Part shown: piece after piece, positions 8,988 through 17,618 of the stretch
How the letters are laid out: every line of letters starts with the position of its first letter
How positions within the stretch are numbered: position 1 is the first letter of the stretch
NCBI RefSeq assembly: GCF_000164865.1
Contig: NC_014618.1
Span: 3,348,001-3,412,000, forward strand
Length of the DNA stretch: 64,000 nt
Origin: [Enterobacter] lignolyticus SCF1
GTDB lineage: Bacteria > Pseudomonadota > Gammaproteobacteria > Enterobacterales > Enterobacteriaceae
Direction: 5' to 3'
Translations under genes and position numbers: made by a program
Notes under the pieces: model-generated
The model's database searches: none
What the model saw: the letters and a program-made list of their open reading frames with translations, nothing else
What the model was told of the DNA's origin: nothing

Positions 8988-9072
8988 GCGGGAGTGGCGA
9001 AATTGGTAGACGCACCAGATTTAGGTTCTGGCGCCGCAAGGTGTGCGAGTTCAAGTCTCGCCTCCCGCACCA
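8988..9072 (+). tRNA. leuW: tRNA-Leu (TAG)
   Basis: 85 nt class II tRNA with a long variable arm, acceptor GCGGGAG/CTCCCGC, encoded CCA and anticodon loop containing TAG. Seven bases after the first tRNA-Met, as in the E. coli operon. Confidence 0.96.
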
Positions 9073-9095
9073 TTCCCAGGTAAGCGTTGCACGGA

Positions 9096-9170
9096 TGGGG
9101 TATCGCCAAGCGGTAAGGCACCGGTTTTTGATACCGGCATTCCCTGGTTCGAATCCAGGTACCCCAGCCA
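9096..9170 (+). tRNA. glnU: tRNA-Gln (TTG), copy 1
   Basis: 75 nt with acceptor TGGGGTA/TACCCCA, GCCA end and TTG anticodon in the loop TTTTGAT. Identical to the copy at 9203-9277. Confidence 0.96.
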
Positions 9171-9202
9171 TCTTTTCATCGACAAACTGACGTACCTGTT
9201 GT

Positions 9203-9277
9203 TGGGGTATCGCCAAGCGGTAAGGCACCGGTTTTTGATACCGGCATTCCCTGGTTCGAATCCAGGTACCCCAGCCA
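9203..9277 (+). tRNA. glnW: tRNA-Gln (TTG), copy 2
   Basis: Base-for-base repeat of the copy at 9096, separated from it by a 32-nt spacer. Reads CAA codons. Confidence 0.96.
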
Positions 9278-9302
9278 GTCGATGTGAAAGAAAAAGAAAT
9301 TT

Positions 9303-9379
9303 GGCTACGTAGCTCAGTTGGTTAGAGCACATCACTCATAATGATGGGGTCACAGGTTCGAATCCCGTCGTAGCCACCA
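9303..9379 (+). tRNA. metU: tRNA-Met (CAT, elongator), copy 2
   Basis: 77 nt, identical to 8904-8980, with encoded CCA. Fifth gene of the operon. Confidence 0.97.
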
Positions 9380-9420
9380 GATTAGAGATATTGCCAGCGC
9401 AGTATTTCGCCATGAAAAAT

Positions 9421-9495
9421 TGGGGTATCGCCAAGCGGTAAGGCACCGGATTCTGATTCCGGCATTCCGAGGTTCGAATCCTCGTACCCCAGCCA
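9421..9495 (+). tRNA. glnV: tRNA-Gln (CTG), copy 1
   Basis: 75 nt. Same acceptor and D arm as the TTG isoacceptors, but the anticodon stem-loop reads GGATTCTGATTCC (CTG) and the T stem differs. Identical to 9538-9612. The supE suppressor gene of E. coli is the equivalent locus. Confidence 0.96.
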
Positions 9496-9537
9496 TTTTT
9501 CAAAGTCGTTTTATACAATTTGTTTAAACGCACCCGT

Positions 9538-9612
9538 TGGGGTATCGCCAAGCGGTAAGGCACCGGATTCTGATTCCGGCATTCCGAGGTTCGAATCCTC
9601 GTACCCCAGCCA
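9538..9612 (+). tRNA. glnX: tRNA-Gln (CTG), copy 2
   Basis: 75 nt, identical to the copy at 9421. Last tRNA of the operon; a terminator follows within 11 bases. Confidence 0.96.
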
Positions 9613-9622
9613 CTTAACAGAC

Positions 9623-9650
9623 AAAAAAGCTCGCCTCGGCGGGCTTTTTT
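9623..9650 (+). terminator. Rho-independent terminator of the tRNA operon
   Basis: A-run plus AGC.CGCC stem, TCG loop, GGCG.GCT stem and six T, directly after the last tRNA-Gln. Confidence 0.85.
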
Positions 9651-9705
9651 GTTTTTGCGCCCGATGATAATGTCATCATATCAGTGCTGACTTTGCAGGG
9701 ACGTC

Positions 9706-10296
9706 ATGATGGAGTACCAAACCTCCGCGTTATGGTTTTACAAACCCCTCCCCCTTCTGGCGGCTGGCGTCAGCCTCGCGCTGTCATGGATGGGCTTTTC
9801 CGCCGGGCTTGGCTACATGCTGCTGACAGGGCTCTTTTGGCCGATACTGATCGCCATGTATCTGCACCGTCAAAAAGAGAACATGCGGGTCTGGTCGCCG
9901 CAGGAGAATAGCGAGTGGCTCGTCTACGTTAACGCTATTCCGGTACGAGAGCAGCGGAGCGTGCTGACCAACCCCGGATTTTCCTCACCGGCCAAAGCCC
10001 GCCGCTTTTTTCAGAGCGCTTTTCTGCTGAAGTTTATCCTGCAGGCCGGTTGTCTTACGCTGGCGGTCTGGCAATTTATCGCAGCGCCGTGGGATCTCTA
10101 CGCCGTCGTCGGAAGCCTTGTCCTGCTGCTCCCGCTGGCTGCGGCGGTATGGCGCACCGGCCAGCGGCTGGCGACGCTCAATGAACTGCAGTTTGCCGAA
10201 ATATCGCATCCCAACGGGCAGATCTGGCATCAGGCGCAGTTCGTCCGCTCAGGCAAAACGCTGCCTGCGCTGAAGTCCCTGCTTTCCCTGTTCTAG
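9706..10296 (+). CDS. Unrecognised inner-membrane protein, four predicted helices
   Basis: I do not recognise this 196-residue protein and recall no counterpart at this place in E. coli K-12. Hydrophobic segments lie at about 14-30, 33-53, 106-126 and 131-149. A polar stretch at 54-104 (HRQKENMRVWSPQENSEW at its start) and a C-terminal tail of about 45 residues would face one side of the membrane, probably the cytoplasm by the positive-inside rule. Codon use matches the neighbours, so it looks like a real gene. It could start at the ATG at 9706 or at 9709. It has about 90 bp of its own upstream DNA after the tRNA terminator and converges with ubiF one base away. No function is proposed. Confidence 0.75.
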   Translation: MMEYQTSALWFYKPLPLLAAGVSLALSWMGFSAGLGYMLLTGLFWPILIAMYLHRQKENMRVWSPQENSEWLVYVNAIPVREQRSVLTNPGFSSPAKARRFFQSAFLLKFILQAGCLTLAVWQFIAAPWDLYAVVGSLVLLLPLAAAVWRTGQRLATLNELQFAEISHPNGQIWHQAQFVRSGKTLPALKSLLSLF

Positions 10297-10297
10297 C

Positions 10298-11473
10298 CTA
10301 CAGCCCTAACGCATACTTCAACGCCTGGCGCTTTAATGCGCCAGCGCGGCCCGCCGCCATCAGCCCGATATTACGCAGTACGCGTACCGGCGCGAGGTCG
10401 TTGTTGAACCCGGCGTAGAACAGATCCATCCCCGACTGCATCAGGTAGTTGTCGGCCATACGGCGCGTCTGGTAGCGCTTAAGCACCGCCAGGCTGCCCC
10501 AGGCCTCTCCGTGGCTGCGTGCGCTGGTCAGCACGTCCAGCAGCGCCTCGACATCGCGATAGCCCAGGTTGACGCCCTGTCCCGCCAGCGGATGGATGGT
10601 GTGCGCCGCATCGCCAACCAGCGCCAGGCCCGGCTGCACGTAGCGCAGCGCATGGCGACGCGTCAGCGGAAATGCGCCAGCGGCTAATGGCGTAACGCGG
10701 CCAAGCCGCGGCGGAAACGCCCGGGTGACCTCATCTTCAAGCTGCGGCAGCGGCAGCGACTGAAGCTTGCGAATGCGCGCCGGCGCGTCATACCACACCA
10801 GCGACGCCCAGTCGTCAAACAGCGGCAAAAACGCCCGCGGACCGTCCGGGGTAAACTGCTGCCAGGTGCTGTCGCCGGGCTCATCCTCACATTTTACGGT
10901 GATCAGCATGCAGGACTGCTGATACTGCCAGGCGTGGATGCCGATCCCCGCCCACTGGCGTATTTGAGAATTGGCCCCGTCGGCGCCGATCGTCAGGCCT
11001 GCGCTCAGCGTGTCGCCGTTGCTAAAACGCAGCAGATAACCCTGCTCCGCCGGTTCCATACCGCTAAGCGGCGTCGCCACTTTTAAGGTCACCCGATCAT
11101 GGTCCGCCAGCGCCTGCCACAGGGCGAGCTGCAGCACGTTGTTCTCCACCATGTAGCCAAGCTCCGGCAGCTTCAGCTCAGCGGCATCAAACACCACATG
11201 GGCGTTTTCCCACTCCCAGGTTTCCAGCCGACGATAGCGGTGCGCGCGCATCGCCAGCACCGACTCCCAGACGCCAAGCCCGCGCAGCAGGCCAACCGAC
11301 GCGGCGCTAATGGCGGAAATACGCACATCCGGCGGCGCGACGGCGGAAAACGCAGGCGGCGCCTGGTGCTCGATAACCGTCACCGAAAACCCGTGTTGGG
11401 CAAGCCCCAGCGCCAGCGCGCCGCCGACCATCCCTCCGCCGACCACGGCGATATCCGTTTGTTGCATGCTCAT
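10298..11473 (-). CDS. ubiF: 3-demethoxyubiquinol 3-hydroxylase
   Basis: FAD-dependent monooxygenase making the last ring hydroxylation in ubiquinone synthesis. The 391 residues match the family length. An N-terminal dinucleotide fold GGGMVGGALALGLA (about 12-25), the UbiH/F/I motif PDVRISAISAAS and the second FAD motif LVGDAAHTIHPLAGQG (about 285-300) are seen. Runs against miaB's promoter and converges with the membrane-protein gene at 9706. Confidence 0.95.
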   Translation of the reverse strand: MSMQQTDIAVVGGGMVGGALALGLAQHGFSVTVIEHQAPPAFSAVAPPDVRISAISAASVGLLRGLGVWESVLAMRAHRYRRLETWEWENAHVVFDAAELKLPELGYMVENNVLQLALWQALADHDRVTLKVATPLSGMEPAEQGYLLRFSNGDTLSAGLTIGADGANSQIRQWAGIGIHAWQYQQSCMLITVKCEDEPGDSTWQQFTPDGPRAFLPLFDDWASLVWYDAPARIRKLQSLPLPQLEDEVTRAFPPRLGRVTPLAAGAFPLTRRHALRYVQPGLALVGDAAHTIHPLAGQGVNLGYRDVEALLDVLTSARSHGEAWGSLAVLKRYQTRRMADNYLMQSGMDLFYAGFNNDLAPVRVLRNIGLMAAGRAGALKRQALKYALGL

Positions 11474-11598
11474 GGTGAATTGTCCTTAAACCTGAATCCC
11501 TTAAGTTTACCGGATTTTTCCCCTTTCAGGTGAGGCTGGTCAGCACACGACCAAAGCATTACAATACGCGCCCTGCATTCCTGAGCATGAGCAAGTCG

Positions 11599-13023
11599 AT
11601 GACCAAAAAACTCCACATTAAAACCTGGGGCTGTCAGATGAACGAATACGATTCATCCAAGATGGCCGATCTGCTGGATGCCACCCACGGCTATCAACTG
11701 ACCGAGGTCGCAGAAGAAGCGGATGTGCTGCTGCTGAATACCTGCTCAATCCGTGAAAAGGCCCAGGAGAAAGTCTTCCATCAGTTGGGGCGCTGGAAGC
11801 TGTTAAAAGAGAAAAATCCGGACCTGATTATCGGCGTCGGCGGCTGCGTTGCTTCCCAGGAAGGCGACCATATCCGTCAACGCGCCCACTATGTCGATAT
11901 TATATTCGGGCCGCAGACCCTGCATCGCCTGCCGGAGATGATCAACTCCGTGCGCGGCAACCGCAGCCCGGTTGTGGACATCAGCTTCCCGGAAATCGAA
12001 AAATTTGACCGTCTGCCGGAGCCCCGCGCCGAAGGTCCGACGGCGTTCGTTTCCATCATGGAAGGCTGCAACAAATACTGCACCTACTGCGTCGTGCCCT
12101 ATACCCGCGGTGAGGAAGTCAGCCGTCCGAGCGACGATATCCTGTTTGAAATCGCCCAACTGGCGGCCCAGGGCGTTCGCGAAGTCAACCTGCTGGGACA
12201 GAACGTCAACGCCTGGCGCGGTGAAAACTACGACGGCACCACCGGCTCCTTCGCCGACCTGCTGCGCCTGGTTGCCGCCATCGACGGTATCGACCGCGTA
12301 CGTTTCACCACCAGCCACCCGATTGAGTTCACCGACGACATCATCGAGGTGTACCGCGATACGCCGGAGCTGGTGAGCTTCCTGCACCTGCCGGTGCAAA
12401 GCGGCTCCGACCGCGTGCTGAACCTGATGGGACGCACCCATACCGCGCTGGAATATAAGGCTATCATCCGCAAGCTGCGCGAGGCGCGCCCGGACATTCA
12501 GATTAGCTCCGACTTTATCGTCGGCTTCCCGGGCGAAACCACCGATGATTTCGAGCGCACCATGAAGCTGATTGCCGATGTTAACTTCGACATGAGCTAC
12601 AGCTTTATCTTCTCCGCGCGCCCGGGCACCCCGGCGGCCGATATGGTCGACGACGTCGCGGAAGAAGAGAAAAAGCAGCGTCTGTATATCCTGCAGGAGC
12701 GTATCAACCAGCAGGCGATGGCCTGGAGCCGCCGCATGCTCGGCACCACCCAGCGCATCCTGGTGGAAGGCACCTCCCGCAAGAGCATCATGGAGCTGTC
12801 GGGCCGTACCGAGAACAACCGCGTGGTGAATTTCGAAGGAACGCCGGATATGATCGGGAAATTCGTCGATGTCGAGATAGTCGACGTCTACCCGAATTCC
12901 CTGCGCGGCAAGCTGGTGCGCACTGAAGATGAGATGGGCCTGCGCGTCGTGGAGTCACCGGAATCGGTGATTGCCCGCACCCGTAAAGAGAACGACCTCG
13001 GCGTTGGACACTTCCAGCCGTAA
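11599..13023 (+). CDS. miaB: tRNA-2-methylthio-N6-dimethylallyladenosine synthase MiaB
   Basis: Radical-SAM methylthiotransferase that modifies A37 of tRNAs reading UNN codons. At 474 residues it shows the N-terminal UPF0004 cluster cysteines (WGCQMNEYD, NTCSI, GGCVA), the radical-SAM motif CNKYCTYC (about 157-164) and a C-terminal TRAM domain. The ATG at 11599 gives the usual MTKKLHIKTWG start; an in-frame ATG four codons upstream (11587) is also possible. Divergent from ubiF. Confidence 0.96.
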   Translation: MTKKLHIKTWGCQMNEYDSSKMADLLDATHGYQLTEVAEEADVLLLNTCSIREKAQEKVFHQLGRWKLLKEKNPDLIIGVGGCVASQEGDHIRQRAHYVDIIFGPQTLHRLPEMINSVRGNRSPVVDISFPEIEKFDRLPEPRAEGPTAFVSIMEGCNKYCTYCVVPYTRGEEVSRPSDDILFEIAQLAAQGVREVNLLGQNVNAWRGENYDGTTGSFADLLRLVAAIDGIDRVRFTTSHPIEFTDDIIEVYRDTPELVSFLHLPVQSGSDRVLNLMGRTHTALEYKAIIRKLREARPDIQISSDFIVGFPGETTDDFERTMKLIADVNFDMSYSFIFSARPGTPAADMVDDVAEEEKKQRLYILQERINQQAMAWSRRMLGTTQRILVEGTSRKSIMELSGRTENNRVVNFEGTPDMIGKFVDVEIVDVYPNSLRGKLVRTEDEMGLRVVESPESVIARTRKENDLGVGHFQP

Positions 13024-13191
13024 TCCCTGCGGCCTGCCCCAGCGGGCAGGCCCTTGCATTTCCCTTCCCTGTCCCCATATCCACAGCAATGCTTGCGCCT
13101 TTTTCCCGTGCAGTAAATAATTTCGATAATGACAGCCCTCTGGACGATGACCCGCAGCGCCCTCTGGCACGACATATATACGAGGAACAGT

Positions 13192-14241
13192 TTGAACATA
13201 GACACCCGTGAACTCACTCTTGAACCGGCAGACAATGAGCGCCTGCTGAGCCTTTGCGGCCCCTTCGATGACAATATCAAGCATCTGGAGCGACGTCTGG
13301 GCATCGAAATCAACCGCCGCGATAATCACTTTAAACTTACCGGCCGCGCCATTTGCGTGGTTGCCGCCGCCGATATTCTGCGCCGACTCTATGTCGATAC
13401 CGCCCCTCTGCGCGGCCAGACTCAGGATATCGAACCGGAACAGATCCACCTGGCGATTAAAGAGGCCCGGGTGCTGGAGCAAAGCGCCGAAAGCGTGCCG
13501 GATTACGGTAAGGCCATCAACATTAAAACCAAGCGTGGCGTGATTAAGCCGCGTACGCCGAACCAGGCGCAGTACATCGCCAATATCCTCGATCACGACA
13601 TCACCTTCGGCGTGGGCCCGGCAGGGACAGGGAAAACCTATCTTGCCGTGGCGGCGGCGGTGGATGCGCTTGAGCGCCAGGAGATTCGCCGTATTCTGCT
13701 GACCCGTCCTGCCGTCGAGGCGGGCGAAAAACTGGGCTTCCTGCCAGGCGATCTCAGCCAGAAGGTCGACCCGTATTTGCGCCCGCTGTATGACGCGCTG
13801 TTCGAAATGCTGGGCTTTGAGAAGGTTGAAAAGCTGATTGAGCGCAACGTTATCGAAGTGGCGCCGCTTGCCTATATGCGCGGCCGTACGCTAAACGACG
13901 CCTTTATCATCCTTGATGAGAGCCAGAACACCACCATCGAGCAGATGAAGATGTTCCTGACCCGTATCGGCTTTAACTCGAAAGCGGTGATTACCGGCGA
14001 CGTAACGCAGATAGATCTGCCGCGCAGCACCAAGTCCGGCCTGCGCCACGCCATTGAGGTGCTGGCGGAAGTGGACGAAATCAGCTTTAACTTCTTCCAC
14101 AGCGAAGACGTGGTGCGCCACCCGGTCGTCGCCCGTATCGTTACCGCCTATGAGGCCTGGGAAGAAGCGGAACAAAAACGTAAAGCAGAAGTGGCCGCCG
14201 AGCGTAAGCGCGAAGCCCAGGCCATGCAGGAGCAAAAATGA
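13192..14241 (+). CDS. ybeZ: PhoH-like ATPase YbeZ
   Basis: Cytosolic PhoH-family NTPase that partners the endonuclease YbeY in ribosome quality control and rRNA maturation. It has 349 residues, with Walker A GPAGTGKT (about 145-152) and Walker B AFIILDES (about 238-245), and a charged Lys/Arg/Glu-rich tail. The start is taken as TTG at 13192, preceded by GAGGAA and giving the conserved NIDTRE N-terminus. Its stop overlaps the YbeY start by four bases, so translation is probably coupled. Confidence 0.94.
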   Translation: MNIDTRELTLEPADNERLLSLCGPFDDNIKHLERRLGIEINRRDNHFKLTGRAICVVAAADILRRLYVDTAPLRGQTQDIEPEQIHLAIKEARVLEQSAESVPDYGKAINIKTKRGVIKPRTPNQAQYIANILDHDITFGVGPAGTGKTYLAVAAAVDALERQEIRRILLTRPAVEAGEKLGFLPGDLSQKVDPYLRPLYDALFEMLGFEKVEKLIERNVIEVAPLAYMRGRTLNDAFIILDESQNTTIEQMKMFLTRIGFNSKAVITGDVTQIDLPRSTKSGLRHAIEVLAEVDEISFNFFHSEDVVRHPVVARIVTAYEAWEEAEQKRKAEVAAERKREAQAMQEQK

Positions 14242-14705
14242 GTGCCGTGATTTTAGATTTACAGCTGGCGTGTGAAAACGAGGCCGGTCTGCCGCAGGAG
14301 GCGCAGTTCCAGCGCTGGCTGGACGCCGTTATTCCGCAGTTCCAGGAAGAGTCGGAAGTGACTGTCCGCCTGGTGGATGACGCCGAGAGCCACGAGCTGA
14401 ACCTGACCTACCGCGGTAAGGACAAGTCCACCAACGTGCTCTCATTCCCGTTTGAGGCGCCGCCGGGCATGGAGATGCCGCTGCTGGGCGACCTTATCAT
14501 CTGCCGCCAGGTGGTAGAGCGCGAAGCCGAAGAACAGGGCAAGCCGCTGGAGGCGCACTGGGCGCATATGGTGGTTCACGGCAGTCTGCATCTGCTGGGT
14601 TACGACCATATCGAAGATGACGAAGCGGAAGAGATGGAAAGTCTGGAAACAGAGATAATGCTTGCTCTGGGCTATGATGATCCGTACATTGCCGAGAAAG
14701 AATAG
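14238..14705 (+). CDS. ybeY: Endoribonuclease YbeY
   Basis: Zinc endoribonuclease for 16S rRNA 3'-end processing and 70S quality control. At 155 residues it has the metal-binding signature HMVVHGSLHLLGYDH (H-x3-H-x5-H, about 114-128). Starts inside the last codons of ybeZ. Confidence 0.96.
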   Translation: MSAVILDLQLACENEAGLPQEAQFQRWLDAVIPQFQEESEVTVRLVDDAESHELNLTYRGKDKSTNVLSFPFEAPPGMEMPLLGDLIICRQVVEREAEEQGKPLEAHWAHMVVHGSLHLLGYDHIEDDEAEEMESLETEIMLALGYDDPYIAEKE

Positions 14706-14710
14706 TCCGT

Positions 14711-14728
14711 ACGGCAGCCCGCTGCCGT
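14711..14728 (+). other. Hairpin between ybeY and ybeX
   Basis: ACGGCAG (14711-14717) / CTGCCGT (14722-14728) in the 102-base gap, with no T-run. It may set relative expression of ybeX and lnt or protect the upstream mRNA. Confidence 0.4.
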
Positions 14729-14807
14729 GACGACATAAAATGCCGTCTGGCGCTGAGTTTACGCGCGACGGCGAACAATCCACTAACATGAGACCCCATA
14801 CGACGCC

Positions 14808-15686
14808 ATGAGCGACGACAATTCACACAGTAGCGACACCTTAAACAGCAAAAAGGGATTCTTTTCCCTGTTACTGAGCCAACTGTTCCACGGCGAACCC
14901 AAAAACCGTGACGAACTGCTGGCGCTGATCCGTGATTCCGGGCAGAACGACCTTATCGATGAAGATACGCGCGACATGCTCGAAGGGGTAATGGATATCG
15001 CCGACCAGCGCGTCCGCGACATCATGATCCCCCGCTCTCAGATGATTACCCTGAAACGCAACCAAACCCTGGACGAGTGCCTCGACGTCATTATTGACTC
15101 CGCGCATTCGCGTTTCCCGGTGATCAGCGAAGACAAAGATCATATTGAAGGGATTCTGATGGCCAAAGATCTGCTGCCGTTTATGCGCAGCGATGCCGAC
15201 GCCTTCAGCATGGAAAAAGTGTTGCGCCAGGCGGTGGTGGTGCCGGAAAGTAAGCGTGTCGATCGCATGCTGAAAGAATTCCGCTCCCAGCGCTACCATA
15301 TGGCGATTGTGATTGACGAATTTGGCGGCGTCTCGGGTCTGGTGACCATTGAAGACATTCTCGAACTGATCGTCGGCGAAATTGAAGACGAATACGATGA
15401 AGAAGACGATATCGATTTCCGTCAGCTAAGCCGCCACACCTGGACGGTGCGCGCTCTGGCGCCTATCGAAGACTTCAACGACGCCTTTGGCACCCACTTC
15501 AGCGATGAAGAGGTCGACACCATCGGCGGTCTGGTGATGCAGGCGTTCGGTCATCTGCCTGCCCGCGGCGAGTCTATTGACATCGACGGTTACCAGTTCA
15601 AAGTTGCGATGGCCGACAGTCGTCGTATCATCCAGGTTCATGTCAAACTTCCGGATGACGCACCGCAACCGAAGCTGGAAGATTAA
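14808..15686 (+). CDS. ybeX: CBS-domain protein YbeX (CorC family)
   Basis: Related to CorC, the proposed Mg/Co efflux component; in E. coli YbeX affects ribosome metabolism. The 292-residue soluble protein has two CBS repeats (about 70-190, starting VRDIMIPRSQM and including FPVISEDKDHIEGIL) and a C-terminal transporter-associated CorC_HlyC domain (about 205-280). Lies between ybeY and lnt on the same strand. Confidence 0.94.
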   Translation: MSDDNSHSSDTLNSKKGFFSLLLSQLFHGEPKNRDELLALIRDSGQNDLIDEDTRDMLEGVMDIADQRVRDIMIPRSQMITLKRNQTLDECLDVIIDSAHSRFPVISEDKDHIEGILMAKDLLPFMRSDADAFSMEKVLRQAVVVPESKRVDRMLKEFRSQRYHMAIVIDEFGGVSGLVTIEDILELIVGEIEDEYDEEDDIDFRQLSRHTWTVRALAPIEDFNDAFGTHFSDEEVDTIGGLVMQAFGHLPARGESIDIDGYQFKVAMADSRRIIQVHVKLPDDAPQPKLED

Positions 15687-15708
15687 TTAAACGGGACGAC
15701 AAATCTAC

Positions 15709-17247
15709 ATGGCATTTGCCTCTCTGATTCAACGCCAGCGCGTGCGCTTGCTGCTGGCGCTACTTTTCGGCGCCAGCGGTACGCTGGCCTTTTCACCTTA
15801 CGACTTCTGGCCCGCCGCGATTATCTCGCTGATGGGCCTGCAGGGCTTAACCCTCAATCGCCGTCCGCTGCAAAGCGCCTGGATTGGCTATTTCTGGGGG
15901 ATGGGCCTGTTCGGCACCGGTATTAACTGGGTCTACGTCAGTATCGCCCAGTTTGGCGGTATGCCGGGACCGGTCAACGTCTTCCTTGTGGTGCTGCTCG
16001 CCGCGTATCTATCGCTTTATACCGGCCTGTTCGCTGGCGTGCTAAGCCGCCTGTGGCCGAAAACGAGCTGGGTGCGCGTAGCGCTCGCCGCACCGGTCGT
16101 CTGGCAGATAACCGAGTTTTTACGCGGCTGGGTGCTCACCGGCTTCCCGTGGCTGCAGTTCGGCTACAGCCAGATTGACGGCCCGCTGAAGGGGCTGGCG
16201 CCGGTGATGGGCGTCGAGGCGATTAACTTCCTGCTGATGATCGCAAGCGGCCTGCTGGTGCTGGCGGCAATACAGCGCAGCTGGCGCCCGCTGGCGGCCG
16301 CGCTGGTGCTGTTCGCCCTGCCGTTCCCGCTGCGCTATATCCAGTGGTACCAGCTGTTGCCGGATCGCGCCACTCAGGTGTCGATGATCCAGGGCAATAT
16401 CCCGCAGTCGCTGAAGTGGGACGAAAAAGAGCTTTTCAATACGCTGAAAATTTATCTCGACGCCACCGAAAAGGTGATGGGATCGTCGCAGCTGATTATC
16501 TGGCCGGAGTCGGCCATTCCCGACCTGGAAATCAACCAGCAGCCGCTGCTCAGCATGATGGACAATATGCTGCGCGCGAAAGACAGCTCGCTGATTACCG
16601 GGATCGTGGATGCGCGGCTTAACGCGCAGAACCGTTACGACACCTACAACACCATCATCACGCTGGGCAAAGACAATCCGTACAGCTACAACTCCACCAA
16701 CCGCTACAACAAGAACCATCTGGTACCGTTTGGCGAATTTGTTCCGCTGGAATCGATTCTGCGCCCGCTGGCGCCGTTCTTCGATCTGCCGATGTCGTCG
16801 TTCAGCCGCGGCGCTTACATCCAGCCGCAACTCTCCGCGCATAATCTGAAGCTGACCGCCGCTATCTGCTACGAGATCATTCTCGGCGAACAGGTGCGCG
16901 ATAACTTCCGTCCGGACACCGACTTCCTGCTGACCATTTCAAACGATGCCTGGTTCGGTAAATCGATAGGCCCGTGGCAGCACTTCCAGATGGCGCGGAT
17001 GCGCGCGCTGGAGCTGGCGCGACCGCTGCTGCGCAGCACCAACAACGGCATTACCGCCGTAATTGGGCCGCAGGGCGACGTGCAGGCGATGATCCCGCAG
17101 TTCACGCGCGACGTGCTGACCACAAAAGTCACTCCGACGACTGGCCTGACGCCGTACGCGCGCACCGGTAACTGGCCGCTGTGGGCGCTGACCGCGTTGT
17201 TTGGTTTTGGCGCCTTGCTGATGAGCCTTCGCCAACGCCGCAAATAA
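15709..17247 (+). CDS. lnt: Apolipoprotein N-acyltransferase
   Basis: Adds the third acyl chain to the N-terminal Cys of lipoproteins at the periplasmic face of the inner membrane. The 512 residues equal E. coli Lnt: about seven hydrophobic segments, then a nitrilase-fold domain with Glu in WPESAIPD, Lys in NHLVPFGEF's preceding KNH, and Cys in AICYE, consistent with the E267-K335-C387 triad of E. coli. The products of lptE and rlpA, in this window, are expected clients. Confidence 0.96.
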   Translation: MAFASLIQRQRVRLLLALLFGASGTLAFSPYDFWPAAIISLMGLQGLTLNRRPLQSAWIGYFWGMGLFGTGINWVYVSIAQFGGMPGPVNVFLVVLLAAYLSLYTGLFAGVLSRLWPKTSWVRVALAAPVVWQITEFLRGWVLTGFPWLQFGYSQIDGPLKGLAPVMGVEAINFLLMIASGLLVLAAIQRSWRPLAAALVLFALPFPLRYIQWYQLLPDRATQVSMIQGNIPQSLKWDEKELFNTLKIYLDATEKVMGSSQLIIWPESAIPDLEINQQPLLSMMDNMLRAKDSSLITGIVDARLNAQNRYDTYNTIITLGKDNPYSYNSTNRYNKNHLVPFGEFVPLESILRPLAPFFDLPMSSFSRGAYIQPQLSAHNLKLTAAICYEIILGEQVRDNFRPDTDFLLTISNDAWFGKSIGPWQHFQMARMRALELARPLLRSTNNGITAVIGPQGDVQAMIPQFTRDVLTTKVTPTTGLTPYARTGNWPLWALTALFGFGALLMSLRQRRK

Positions 17248-17260
17248 TCTGTTCCTCTCC

Positions 17261-17290
17261 TTGCCCGGCGGCGCTCTGCTTGCCGGGCAA
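17261..17290 (+). terminator. Hairpin after lnt
   Basis: TTGCCCGGC (17261-17269) / GCCGGGCAA (17282-17290), 13 bases after the lnt stop, without a clear T-run. A very similar arm sequence recurs after ybeD at 34507. Confidence 0.6.
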
Positions 17291-17312
17291 TTCCTACCGT
17301 TACTCCCAATTC

Positions 17313-17328
17313 TGGCACAGCTATTGCT
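17313..17328 (+). promoter_or_regulatory. Sigma-54 (-24/-12) promoter of gltIJKL
   Basis: TGGCAC-N5-TTGCT matches the sigma-54 consensus (TGGCAC-N5-TTGCW) exactly. It lies 290 bp upstream of gltI, in the only sizeable gene-free stretch here (17248-17618), and predicts a long 5' leader. Nitrogen control of this operon through NtrC is known for enterics; the activator site itself was not identified. Confidence 0.7.
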
Positions 17329-17618
17329 TTGTTTATTCACGCAAACGCCGTTTGGCTTAACGTGCAACCTGGTCGCACCAGCGTAGATCATCAGTAGCAC
17401 CGAAACAGTGCAACGAGAGATTTTTGCCTCTGAATGGTGCGGCGCGCTTCGCAAAAATAAACAATAACGCAGCAAAATCTTTACATTAAGCCAAACTAAA
17501 TGCTAACAAACAGGCTTAATAAATACTGCACGGAAAAGTTGCAGGCAATAACAACACAACATTCACATGGGTATCGATGCGTCACGTTACCTGGCGCTGA
17601 CGATAAAAGGAGTTGGAT

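Noticed and set aside
8904..9612. Repeated 75-77 base units as a CRISPR or tandem repeat array
   Set aside because: They are tRNA genes with paired stems and CCA ends.
9706..10296. Membrane protein as a phage or island gene inserted at the tRNA cluster
   Set aside because: No integrase, no duplicated tRNA 3' end and normal composition; kept as an ordinary unknown gene.
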